NCBI GenBank assembly: GCA_021821185.1
Contig: JAKACU010000048.1
Location: 1-15,388, forward strand
Length of the DNA: 15,388 nt
Reading direction: 5' to 3'
Source of the DNA: Bacillota bacterium
GTDB lineage: Bacteria; Bacillota; Bacilli; Alicyclobacillales; SLC66
Part shown: in pieces, positions 1-6,916 of the stretch
Position numbering within the stretch: the stretch's first letter is position 1
Layout: the number at the start of each line of letters is the position of its first letter
Notes under the pieces: generated by a model
The model's database searches: none
Told to the model about the DNA's origin: nothing
What the model saw: the letters and a program-made list of their open reading frames with translations, nothing else
Position numbers and translations under genes: made by a program

Positions 1-635
1 TTTTTCAACAAAGTGCCGCAGTCGATAAAGGCATCACGCAAAAAGACGTAGCGCATGGCAGAGTGGATACGGCTCTTGGCGCCGCCATCGCCGCCATCGC
101 CGCCATCGCGACGGTGGTGGCTACCGCACCGCTGTTTATTCATCATGTGAACTTGAGTACTGTCACACAGTCACAATTTGCGAGTGTCCTCATTCCCTAT
201 CTCGGTCATGCTGGTGCTGCACTTTTTGCACTCGGTTTAACAGAAGCCGGTCTTGTAGCCACCATTATGATTTCAACAAGCTCAGCGTATGCATTTGGTG
301 AAGTTACGCGAGTACCTAGCAGTTTAAACCGAAAATTCCGCGATGCACCTTGGTTTTATACAAGTCTATACGTAGGTGCCATCATTGCCGCCATTGTTGT
401 GCTGATACCTGGTGCACCTCTTCAAGCCATCACCATAACGGTCAATGTTATCGCAACATTACTAATGCCTCCGGCCCTTCTATTTCTTATTTTACTTGTC
501 AATGATAAAGATATCATGGGTACACTTGTGAATCGAACGCTCGCTAACGTCACGGGTTGGATGATTATCATCGCGATCACCTTGATGGGCAGCACGTACG
601 GACTGATGATCGTATTCCCTCATCTCTTTGCCTGA
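1..635 (+). CDS. NRAMP-family divalent metal cation transporter (3' part only)
   Basis: The reading frame is open from the window edge (first full codon at base 3), so this is the C-terminal part of a longer gene; the GTG at 63 is internal, not a start. The segment before it reads FQQSAAVDKGIT, like the loop after an NRAMP transmembrane helix. At least five hydrophobic segments follow, including an alanine/isoleucine-rich helix (about bases 75-140), one with GLTEAGLVATIMISTSSAYAF, and a final helix just before the stop. NRAMP proteins import Mn2+ or Fe2+ with protons through the cytoplasmic membrane. The metal-binding DPGN and MPH motifs would lie upstream, outside the window, so metal specificity cannot be judged. 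A 9-bp triplet repeat lies inside the first helix. Family assignment is from remembered motif resemblance and is fairly secure. Confidence 0.8.
   Translation, partial: FQQSAAVDKGITQKDVAHGRVDTALGAAIAAIAAIATVVATAPLFIHHVNLSTVTQSQFASVLIPYLGHAGAALFALGLTEAGLVATIMISTSSAYAFGEVTRVPSSLNRKFRDAPWFYTSLYVGAIIAAIVVLIPGAPLQAITITVNVIATLLMPPALLFLILLVNDKDIMGTLVNRTLANVTGWMIIIAITLMGSTYGLMIVFPHLFA
81..107 (+). repeat. Three perfect tandem copies of a 9-bp unit inside the transporter gene
   Basis: The unit GCCGCCATC occurs three times head to tail and encodes Ala-Ala-Ile three times within a predicted membrane helix. Because the unit is in frame, gain or loss of a copy would alter helix length by three residues without a frameshift. 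Confidence 0.9.
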
Positions 636-653
636 ACACCCGTAATGCTGTGG

Positions 654-659
654 TACAAT
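654..659 (+). promoter_or_regulatory. Possible -10 element of the methyltransferase gene
   Basis: TACAAT with an upstream TG (TGGTACAAT, 651-659) resembles an extended -10 box in the 60-bp gap between the transporter stop and the next start. A matching -35 is weak (CTGAAC, 16 bp upstream, overlapping the transporter stop). Read-through from the transporter gene is also possible. Confidence 0.4.
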
Positions 660-695
660 GAGCCAGAGTGATTTGGAGAGAGGATTGGACGACTT

Positions 696-1841
696 ATGAC
701 ATACACAGTCATGGCCACCGCACCGCTTGGCCTTGAAGCGGTAGTGGCACGTGAAGTTAGACAGCTTGGATACGAAAGTACAGTTCTTAATGGCAAAGTT
801 ATCTATCAGACGGACGGTCTAGGTATCGCTAGAAGTAATCTATGGTTGCGATCAGCAGATCGCGTCCTCATTATTGTAGGGGAGTTTGAGGCCCAAACTT
901 TCGAAGAATTATTTGAACAAACTAAAGCGCTACCATGGCCAGATCTGTTGCCGCAAAATGCGCGGTTTCCCGTGGAAGGTCGTTCCGTCAAATCACAATT
1001 ATCGAGTGTGCCTGCCTGCCAATCTATCGTTAAAAAGGCCATTGTAACAAAAATGCAAGAACGCTATGCACAAGAATGGCTCGAAGAGTCTGGTGACTTA
1101 TATGCGATAGAAGTTTCCTTATTAAATGATGTCGTAACCCTGACCCTTGATACGAGTGGATCGGGCTTACACAAACGCGGTTACCGTACAGAAATGGGAC
1201 CTGCACCAATTAAAGAAACGCTCGCTGCAGCGCTTGTCCTATTAAGTCGTTGGCAAGCACACCGACCATTTGCCGATCCGTTATGCGGCAGTGGAACAAT
1301 TGCCATCGAAGCGGCTATGATCGCACGCAATATGGCACCGGGTATGCACCGCAACTTTAGCTCCGAAAGCTTCGCTTTCCTCCCTAAAGATAGTTTTCGT
1401 CTTGCTAGAGAAGAAGCTAGAGAAGCACTATTACCTGCTGGTACACAACCCATTTTTGCATCCGACATTGATTCATCTGCCGTTGCCATGGCACGGCAGC
1501 ATGCCGCAAAGGCTGATGTTTTTGATAGCATCACCTTTTCTGTCGGATCCGTGGCAACCTTTGATATAATGTCGGATTATGGATGTATTGTCACCAATCC
1601 GCCGTATGGCGAACGCCTCGGGGATGATAAAGCAGTGCGCCAACTATATAAAGAGATGGGACAGGCAGCCCGAAGGCTGCCCACATGGTCATTTTTCATC
1701 ATCACAGCCCATCCTGCTTTCGAGCGGTTATTCGGCAAGCAGGCTGATAAAAATCGCAAACTTTACAACGGTCGCATTGAATGCCATTTTTATCAATATC
1801 TTGGTCCATTACCCAAACGCGAAAAATCGATCACGACGTGA
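696..1841 (+). CDS. ypsC: THUMP-domain class I SAM-dependent RNA methyltransferase (YpsC/RlmL family)
   Basis: Predicted cytoplasmic guanine-N2 methyltransferase acting on 23S rRNA, by family resemblance to B. subtilis YpsC and the N-terminal half of E. coli RlmL. The 381 residues are usual for the single-domain form. A THUMP RNA-binding region spans roughly residues 45-155. The Rossmann methyltransferase domain follows, with motif I DPLCGSGTIAIEAA at 194-207, an acidic SDID at 256-259, and catalytic NPPYGERLGD at 301-310. The ATG start is preceded by GAGAGGA (678-684) with an 11-bp spacer, and a TACAAT -10-like box lies further upstream. The gene follows the transporter by 60 bp. Its last 11 bases overlap the 3' end of the convergent amylase gene. 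The exact target base is inferred from the family. Confidence 0.92.
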   Translation: MTYTVMATAPLGLEAVVAREVRQLGYESTVLNGKVIYQTDGLGIARSNLWLRSADRVLIIVGEFEAQTFEELFEQTKALPWPDLLPQNARFPVEGRSVKSQLSSVPACQSIVKKAIVTKMQERYAQEWLEESGDLYAIEVSLLNDVVTLTLDTSGSGLHKRGYRTEMGPAPIKETLAAALVLLSRWQAHRPFADPLCGSGTIAIEAAMIARNMAPGMHRNFSSESFAFLPKDSFRLAREEAREALLPAGTQPIFASDIDSSAVAMARQHAAKADVFDSITFSVGSVATFDIMSDYGCIVTNPPYGERLGDDKAVRQLYKEMGQAARRLPTWSFFIITAHPAFERLFGKQADKNRKLYNGRIECHFYQYLGPLPKREKSITT

Positions 1842-4146
1842 ACAACATAGCTCCTTGTTCAGTACCTAGGTTAAGCCTTAGGAACCCGTGCGCTACAACG
1901 TAGGTTTTGTTGTTCAAGGCGTCGACGAGCTTTGTGCCGTCTTTAAGGAGAGATGATACGGCGACGTTTACCGTTGTCGCCTGTCCTTTATTGACGGCTA
2001 CCACAGCCGTTGCGTTAGCCGCCTTTGCACCGAGTGCATCATGACCGTGGCGGTTCATGCGGGCAAAGATGTAGGTTTGTCCTTTGGCATAAAGCGGTTG
2101 GAAGCCACCAGATTGTAACACGGGGTGACTTGCCCTAATTTGACCAAGTTTGACGAAGTAGTTAATCAGTGACTGGTTCACATGTCCCCATGGATACGTG
2201 CCGCGATCAAGTGGATCCTTATATCCAATCATTCCTGCCTCGTCACCATAGTAAATCATCGGCACACCCACAAAACCATACTGAAAATCGCTGACAAGTT
2301 CCAATTTTTTTATGCCGTTAGCTTGTTGTGCCGCCGTCGGTTTGAAGAACGCTTGTTGATTCGCACTGATCGATGGCGCATCTGGCGCCCCCTCTAGAAT
2401 GGTCAGGATGCGCTCCGTATCGTGTGATCCGAGCAAGTTCATTTCAGCATACATAGCCGGTTTAGGATATTCTTCGAGCATCTGCATGAGTTGCGAACCA
2501 AACGTTTGCGCATTGATCGCATAGTTTTGCACATTGCCATCGTTGTACGATCCTCGAAAGAACGAGATCACATCATTACGAAAAGGATAGTTCATGGTCG
2601 AATCCCATGTTGTCCCTGTCATCCAATTGACGCCATTATCGTTCGTAGGATCGTTCCAGTCCTCCCCAATAATAGCCGCGTTAGGATTCGTTGCTTTAAC
2701 AGCTTTGCGAAATGCAGTCCACCAAGCCACACTATAATTGCTGTTATTAGCCGAATCAAGCCTCCACCCTGACGTCCCCAAGTTAATCCAATAGCGAGCA
2801 ACAGAATTAGTGGCTGGATCCGTAGGGTTTTTCGGATCCGATTTCCCATAGACGAATTGCTGCCAAGATGGGTTTGACGTGTTGGTTTGTGGTAAAGAGT
2901 CCACACCGCTCCATCCTATATAAGGCGGATTAGAGCCTTTGTTCCATTGATACCAATTGTAATATGGCGAAGTTTTTTTATTATTCGACAAATACTGCTG
3001 CCAAGCACCCACATCAGGATAATTACCAAAGCGATTAAAGTACACACTATCACTTCCAGTATCTTCAAAAACTCCATCGAGAATGATATGCATATTCAAC
3101 GCTTTAGTAGCAGCAAGTAATTCTTTAAACGTTTGCAAAGTTCCAAATCCTGAATCGATTTTATAGAAATTTCCTGTATCATACTTGTGATTCGATTCGG
3201 CTTGGAAAATGGGGGTCAAATACAGCGTCGTGACATGCAAACTATGCAAATACGGCAATTTATCAATAATGCCACGTAAATCTCCGCCGTAAAAGTCGGT
3301 GCTCCATGTTCCATTACCACGACCTGCCAACTCCTGCTTATAATTGACGTCTCCGGGATTGGCCGATATATTGGGATCATACGGTTGACTATACCAATCT
3401 TTATGAAATTGGATAGGTACTAGCCCTTCACTTCCATCTGGCAAGGTGCCGATGGCCTTTTGCGTCTTGGGATTCTCATCATTGGCTTTGTTGCCATTAT
3501 AAAATCGATCGGGGAAAATTTCGTAGATTAACCCGTGTACAAGCCAACTTGGCGTCGTAAATGTATTGGCGTACACCGTGATATTATACGGTACAATCGC
3601 ATCCGACGTAGTAGCTCCGGCACCTTCACCACCGTAACCGTTACCATTATCACCATAGTAAGCAACTTCTTTGCCCGCCTTGGCCATAAAATTGTACGCC
3701 AAAATGCCTGGCTGTGCGACATCTTGGGCTGGAATGGTACCTTCAAACAGTGAGTATTTATTGATCGCGGCAGATCCTACCGCTTTTTTTAAGAGCAGTG
3801 ATGAACTTCTATGCATAACAATCACCGCTTGTTGATTGCCGTTGTTATTCACATTTTGCAATTGAATCTCTGCAGACGTCATAGTGGCCGGTCCCAGCAA
3901 TCTTAGTGTAATAGGTTGACCTGTGGGATCAGATCCAAAAGGGGTTCGATACAAAGACAAATACGAGTTGTGGTACAGTTCTTGATACAAGGATACGGAA
4001 TGCATAGTTTGTGCAGCGTGTGTGGTTTGTAACGCTATGCCTTGCGGTGATAGCGAAAGAACCCCTACTGATAAGGCAATCATTACAGCCAGAGTAGATT
4101 GCATGATGCGTTTTTTTCGCCTTTGCTGCGCGAAAGAATATTTCAT
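1831..4146 (-). CDS. Secreted GH13 alpha-amylase / neopullulanase-type glycoside hydrolase
   Basis: Predicted extracellular alpha-glucan hydrolase (starch, glycogen or pullulan). Residues 1-44 form a signal peptide: a basic QRRKKR stretch, a hydrophobic core (about 17-32) and likely cleavage near THA-AQ. A beta-rich N-terminal domain (about 50-195) precedes the (beta/alpha)8 barrel (about 200-680) and a C-terminal beta domain (about 690-771). The catalytic triad of the family is present: nucleophile D464 in GWRLDSAN, acid/base E495 in IIGEDW, third acid D576 in LLGSHDTER. Substrate-side motifs SNHKYDT (318-324) and FYGGDLRGI (285-293) fit the neopullulanase/amylopullulanase branch. Region I is odd: DGVFED (357-362) where the family normally has D-x-x-x-N-H. 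The mature part has no cysteine. ATG at 4146 follows GAGG (4154-4157) with a 7-bp spacer. A promoter and cre site lie upstream, and the gene is divergent from ogt. Exact specificity cannot be told. Confidence 0.92.
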   Translation of the reverse strand: MKYSFAQQRRKKRIMQSTLAVMIALSVGVLSLSPQGIALQTTHAAQTMHSVSLYQELYHNSYLSLYRTPFGSDPTGQPITLRLLGPATMTSAEIQLQNVNNNGNQQAVIVMHRSSSLLLKKAVGSAAINKYSLFEGTIPAQDVAQPGILAYNFMAKAGKEVAYYGDNGNGYGGEGAGATTSDAIVPYNITVYANTFTTPSWLVHGLIYEIFPDRFYNGNKANDENPKTQKAIGTLPDGSEGLVPIQFHKDWYSQPYDPNISANPGDVNYKQELAGRGNGTWSTDFYGGDLRGIIDKLPYLHSLHVTTLYLTPIFQAESNHKYDTGNFYKIDSGFGTLQTFKELLAATKALNMHIILDGVFEDTGSDSVYFNRFGNYPDVGAWQQYLSNNKKTSPYYNWYQWNKGSNPPYIGWSGVDSLPQTNTSNPSWQQFVYGKSDPKNPTDPATNSVARYWINLGTSGWRLDSANNSNYSVAWWTAFRKAVKATNPNAAIIGEDWNDPTNDNGVNWMTGTTWDSTMNYPFRNDVISFFRGSYNDGNVQNYAINAQTFGSQLMQMLEEYPKPAMYAEMNLLGSHDTERILTILEGAPDAPSISANQQAFFKPTAAQQANGIKKLELVSDFQYGFVGVPMIYYGDEAGMIGYKDPLDRGTYPWGHVNQSLINYFVKLGQIRASHPVLQSGGFQPLYAKGQTYIFARMNRHGHDALGAKAANATAVVAVNKGQATTVNVAVSSLLKDGTKLVDALNNKTYVVAHGFLRLNLGTEQGAMLFTS

Positions 4147-4178
4147 AGCAATACCTCGCTTTGAATGGAGTACAAATC

Positions 4179-4193
4179 ATGAAAACGTTTGCA
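4179..4193 (-). promoter_or_regulatory. Catabolite-responsive element (cre) at the amylase transcription start
   Basis: ATGAAAACGTTTGCA on the + strand matches the CcpA cre consensus WTGNAANCGNWWNCA at every position, and the central AAACGTTT is palindromic. It begins 3 bp downstream of the amylase TATAAT box, so it covers the expected +1. A bound repressor there would block initiation or early elongation. CcpA with HPr-Ser-P is the known binder in Bacillota. A local LacI-family maltose regulator would have a similar operator. Confidence 0.75.
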
Positions 4194-4196
4194 CTA

Positions 4197-4202
4197 ATTA
4201 TA
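4197..4202 (-). promoter_or_regulatory. Extended -10 box of the amylase promoter
   Basis: Read on the minus strand the sequence is TGCTATAATTAG: a consensus TATAAT preceded by TGn, an extended -10. The -35 region is poor (TGGAAC at 17-bp spacing), as is common for extended -10 promoters. The start site would fall in the adjacent cre. The untranslated leader would be about 40-45 nt and carries GAGG before the start codon. Confidence 0.7.
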
Positions 4203-4252
4203 GCAAATTAGTAAACTTTGTTCCAGTTGATATGCTAACCTTGAGATGTGTT

Positions 4253-4258
4253 TACAAT
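4253..4258 (+). promoter_or_regulatory. Possible -10 box for ogt
   Basis: TACAAT lies 24 bp before the TTG start of ogt. The best -35 candidate TTGATA (4227-4232) is 20 bp upstream, which is longer than optimal, so the call is weak. If real, it faces away from the amylase promoter within one 136-bp intergenic region. Confidence 0.3.
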
Positions 4259-4282
4259 TTTGACTAAGAGGAGAAAAATACA

Positions 4283-4807
4283 TTGGACCAGGAGAGACAA
4301 CACGTTTATTGGACGAAAATTGAAGTACCGCACCACGCATGGTGTTTACATCTAGTAGCAACTGACGCTGGACTCTGTCTTATTACCTTGCCTACCGAAT
4401 CATTCGATACTGTGGAACGATGGGCAAAAAAACATGTACCGGATGCGATTATGCTGCACGATGAAGCTAAATTGGAATCCTACAGCTACGAAATTATCGA
4501 ATACTTTCGCGGTCTACGCAAAAAGTTCACGTTTTCTTTTGACCTTAGAGGAACGCCATTTCAATGCCAGGTGTGGGAGGCATTACTCGAGATTCCATTT
4601 GGTAAAACACAGAGTTATTCAGCGATTGCGGCACGCATTGGACGACCCAAGGCTGTCCGAGCAGTAGGTGCAGCCAATGGGGAAAATCCGATACCAATCG
4701 TTATTCCTTGCCATCGTGTCATTGGAAAAAATGGAACTCTCACTGGCTATCGCGGTGGAATCGACATCAAAAAGGATTTGTTACAATTTGAAGGCATGAT
4801 GCCTTGA
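4283..4807 (+). CDS. ogt: Methylated-DNA--[protein]-cysteine S-methyltransferase
   Basis: Suicidal DNA repair protein that moves the alkyl group from O6-alkylguanine (and O4-alkylthymine) to its own cysteine. The signature IPCHRVIG is at residues 141-148 with acceptor Cys143. The DNA-binding helix-turn-helix and arginine-finger region lies before it (SYSAIAARIGRPKAVRAVG, about 111-129), and GYRGG and the C-terminal helix follow. At 174 residues it is the usual single-function Ogt length without an Ada regulatory domain. The TTG start is supported by GAGGAG (4268-4273) with a 9-bp spacer; no ATG in the same frame fits as well. It stands alone, divergent from the amylase and convergent with leuA. 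Its last codons and stop form the 5' arm of a 14-bp hairpin. Confidence 0.93.
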   Translation: MDQERQHVYWTKIEVPHHAWCLHLVATDAGLCLITLPTESFDTVERWAKKHVPDAIMLHDEAKLESYSYEIIEYFRGLRKKFTFSFDLRGTPFQCQVWEALLEIPFGKTQSYSAIAARIGRPKAVRAVGAANGENPIPIVIPCHRVIGKNGTLTGYRGGIDIKKDLLQFEGMMP

Positions 4808-4832
4808 CGATTGTAGTTGTCAAGGCATCATG
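4795..4832 (+). terminator. Terminator hairpin overlapping the ogt stop codon
   Basis: A perfect 14-bp inverted repeat, CATGATGCCTTGAC (4795-4808) and its complement (4819-4832), has a 10-nt loop. A T-rich tract follows on the + strand (TCTCTTTGTTTTGTT, from about 4836). The 5' arm contains the last ogt codons and its TGA. The minus-strand side, downstream of leuA, has no good U-run (CCTTCAAATTG), so bidirectional function is possible but less likely. Confidence 0.8.
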
Positions 4833-4848
4833 GTATCTCTTTGTTTTG

Positions 4849-6516
4849 TTACTGTGCCGTCATGGTCATTTTATTGACGGCACTAAACAAGGCTTTGATA
4901 GAAGCAGTCATGATATCCACATCAATACCGCAGCCCCAGTACAACGTTTCATCTGCTCCCGTGATGCCGATATACGATACAGCTTGTGACTCTGAACCAA
5001 CCTCTAGAGCATGCTCTTTATAAACAAGATTGGAATAGTCAAGTCGAAGATTTGTTCGTAAAGCATGACTAATAGCATCAAGTCTTCCGTTCCCTGTACC
5101 TGTAAATTCCTGCAATTTGCCACCGATTCGCACACTGACAATCGTTTGAAAATCGTCATGTTGTGTAAAGTGATATTTCACAAAGGCAATTGGCGTATCA
5201 AGATTGACATATTCCCTTGTAAAAATGTCATACACTTCTTGCGGCATCAATTCTTTATTAAGTCGATCCGACGTACCTTTAACCATGTAACCTACGCTTT
5301 CCCGCATGCCAGGTGGCAAGTCAAGTCCATAATTTTGCTGCAGAATATAACCGATACCGCCCTTACCAGATTGACTATTTATCCGGATGATATCTCCTTC
5401 ATACTCGCGGCCAATATGTTTCGGATCAATGACCAAATAGGGCACAGACCAATAAGCCGGATCCTTTTCCTCACGCCATTTCATGCCCTTAGCGATGGCA
5501 TCTTGATGAGAACCAGAAAATGCTGTGAAGACGAGCTCCCCGGCGTACGGATGTCGTTTAGAGACTGTCATTTTCGTCAACCGCTCATATTCAGCTATAA
5601 CCTCCGGAACATTTTCCAAATTCAGCTTGGGATCTACTCCATGGGAAAACAAATTCAGCGCAAGCGTGATGATGTCAACGTTACCCGTTCGTTCTCCATT
5701 TCCAAATAACGTACCTTCAATCCTCTGTCCCCCAGCCAACATCCCCAATTCAGCGTCTGCGATGCCCGTTCCGCGATCATTGTGAGGATGAACAGAAAGG
5801 GTAACATGATCTCTAAAATGTAAGTGATCACTCATGTACTCAATTTGACTCGCGTAAATATGTGGCAATGATAAAGATACCGTAGCAGGAAGGTTGATAA
5901 TCACCTTATTGTCCGCAGTTGGTTGCCAAACATCGAGCACCTGATTGCACACATCGAGGGCAAAATCGACTTCTGTTCCCGTAAAACTTTCCGGAGAATA
6001 TTGAAACTGAAAGTGGCCTTCAGTATCTTTTGCACACTCTTTGACAAGTTTCGCTCCACGTACAGCAATATCCCTAATCTCATCTTTAGACTTCCTAAAT
6101 ACCTGTTCACGTTGTGCCAAGGAGGTGGAGTTGTACAGATGCACAATCGCATTTTGGGCACCTTTCAATGATTCAAAAGTTTTTCGAATAATGTGTTCCC
6201 TTGATTGCGTCAGTACTTGAATAGTGACATCGTCCGGAATTAAGTCCTGTTCAATTAACATGCGTAGGAAGACAAATTCCGTATCAGACGCTGCAGGAAA
6301 ACCAACCTCAATCTCTTTAAAGCCAAGCTTCAACAGCAATTGGAAGTAATCCAACTTTTCCTGCAGATTCATAGGTACAATCAAAGCCTGGTTGCCATCT
6401 CGCAGGTCCACACTGCACCATATCGGTGCTTCTGTGATGTATTCCTTTTGCGTCCACTTCATGCATTCTTTTTGCGGCATGAAATATCCTCTTGTGTACT
6501 TGACATGATTTTTCAT
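4849..6516 (-). CDS. leuA: 2-isopropylmalate synthase
   Basis: First committed enzyme of leucine biosynthesis: condenses acetyl-CoA with 2-ketoisovalerate to 2-isopropylmalate. At 555 residues it fits the longer LeuA type 2 form. The N-terminal TIM barrel has the substrate/metal motif DLRDGNQAL (37-45, metal ligand D40), a second-shell EIEVGFPAAS (68-77), the metal-binding HPHND (243-247) and GNGERTGN (272-279). The C-terminal regulatory domain, the site of leucine feedback in the family, covers roughly the last 130 residues and includes GTGNGRLDA. The ATG start is preceded by GGAGG with an 8-bp spacer. No other leu or ilv gene is in the window. Expression appears controlled by the T-box leader upstream. 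It converges with ogt, with 41 bp between the stops. Confidence 0.95.
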   Translation of the reverse strand: MKNHVKYTRGYFMPQKECMKWTQKEYITEAPIWCSVDLRDGNQALIVPMNLQEKLDYFQLLLKLGFKEIEVGFPAASDTEFVFLRMLIEQDLIPDDVTIQVLTQSREHIIRKTFESLKGAQNAIVHLYNSTSLAQREQVFRKSKDEIRDIAVRGAKLVKECAKDTEGHFQFQYSPESFTGTEVDFALDVCNQVLDVWQPTADNKVIINLPATVSLSLPHIYASQIEYMSDHLHFRDHVTLSVHPHNDRGTGIADAELGMLAGGQRIEGTLFGNGERTGNVDIITLALNLFSHGVDPKLNLENVPEVIAEYERLTKMTVSKRHPYAGELVFTAFSGSHQDAIAKGMKWREEKDPAYWSVPYLVIDPKHIGREYEGDIIRINSQSGKGGIGYILQQNYGLDLPPGMRESVGYMVKGTSDRLNKELMPQEVYDIFTREYVNLDTPIAFVKYHFTQHDDFQTIVSVRIGGKLQEFTGTGNGRLDAISHALRTNLRLDYSNLVYKEHALEVGSESQAVSYIGITGADETLYWGCGIDVDIMTASIKALFSAVNKMTMTAQ

Positions 6517-6542
6517 AGCTCATTCCTCCAAAGTATAGTCCT

Positions 6543-6586
6543 AAAAAAAAGCAGGCCAATCATCCCTCAAGGGACGATCGACCTGC
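6543..6586 (-). terminator. T-box-controlled intrinsic terminator upstream of leuA
   Basis: On the minus strand, 16-nt arms (6571-6586 and 6551-6566) pair without mismatch, including three G-U pairs, around a TTGA loop. Eight U residues follow (6543-6550). The 5' arm is shared with the T-box antiterminator region. It ends 26 bp before the leuA start codon. Confidence 0.92.
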
Positions 6587-6800
6587 GTCGAACGCGGTAC
6601 CACTCTTGTTGACCCGTATAACCGGACCCACCTCTGCCGCAAAATACACTGCGAGACCCAATAACGAGGGTCGATCGTCCAGGCATACTTAGGTTCCGCC
6701 TAGCCGCTCCAGGGCGAGATTCAGGAATTTTACCTACTGCGTTGCACCATCCCGCAGCTCTCTGATAAGCGTTATTCCTTAATGCTCCCATTCATAGCGT
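6543..6800 (-). ncRNA. Leucine-specific T-box riboswitch leader of leuA
   Basis: On the transcript the T-box motif AAGAGTGGTACCGCG occupies 6593-6607. Upstream is a Stem I with an AG-bulge/distal-loop-like sequence (AGAGAGCTGCGGG...TGGTGCAACGC) and paired arms AGGAAT/ATTCCT. The specifier-loop strand reads GAAT-CTC-G, placing a CUC leucine codon at 6716-6718. The UGGU of the T-box can pair with an uncharged tRNA ending ACCA, which fits the A discriminator of tRNA-Leu. A 16-bp terminator follows. Uncharged tRNA-Leu should stabilise the antiterminator and turn leuA on. Confidence 0.93.
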
Positions 6801-6837
6801 TTCCGTATCACAAATTAATGAACTTTTTCGTGTATTC

Positions 6838-6867
6838 AAAGTACCATGATTTTCTCCATCAGGTCAA
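6838..6867 (-). promoter_or_regulatory. Probable promoter of the leuA leader
   Basis: On the minus strand TTGACC (6862-6867) is a good -35. After 18 bp comes TACTTT (6838-6843) preceded by TGG, a weak extended -10. Transcription would begin near 6830, about 30 nt before T-box Stem I. The spacing and position fit, but the -10 has only three consensus bases. Confidence 0.45.
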
Positions 6868-6916
6868 GAGCAACTGCTCATGAACATAATCTTCTCAACG
6901 ATTTTAATCATGTTTG

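Noticed and set aside
63..635. GTG at 63 as the transporter start
   Set aside because: The same frame is open to the window edge and the upstream residues FQQSAAVDKGIT fit the NRAMP family, so the gene is truncated by the window.
1867..1884. CCTAGG...CCTTAGG hairpin as a terminator for the methyltransferase gene
   Set aside because: It has six pairs with a G-U and no T-run, and lies in the amylase coding region.
5065..5709. Long open frame on + opposite leuA
   Set aside because: It is a shadow of leuA in the opposite strand with no ribosome site and no recognisable domain.
6567..6791. Open frame within the leuA leader
   Set aside because: The region is explained by the T-box RNA; the reading frame crosses the T-box and antiterminator and has no ribosome site.
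6865..6882. Hairpin after the last oxidoreductase gene as an operon terminator
   Set aside because: The stem is short with a mismatch, no U-run follows, and it overlaps a likely -35 box.
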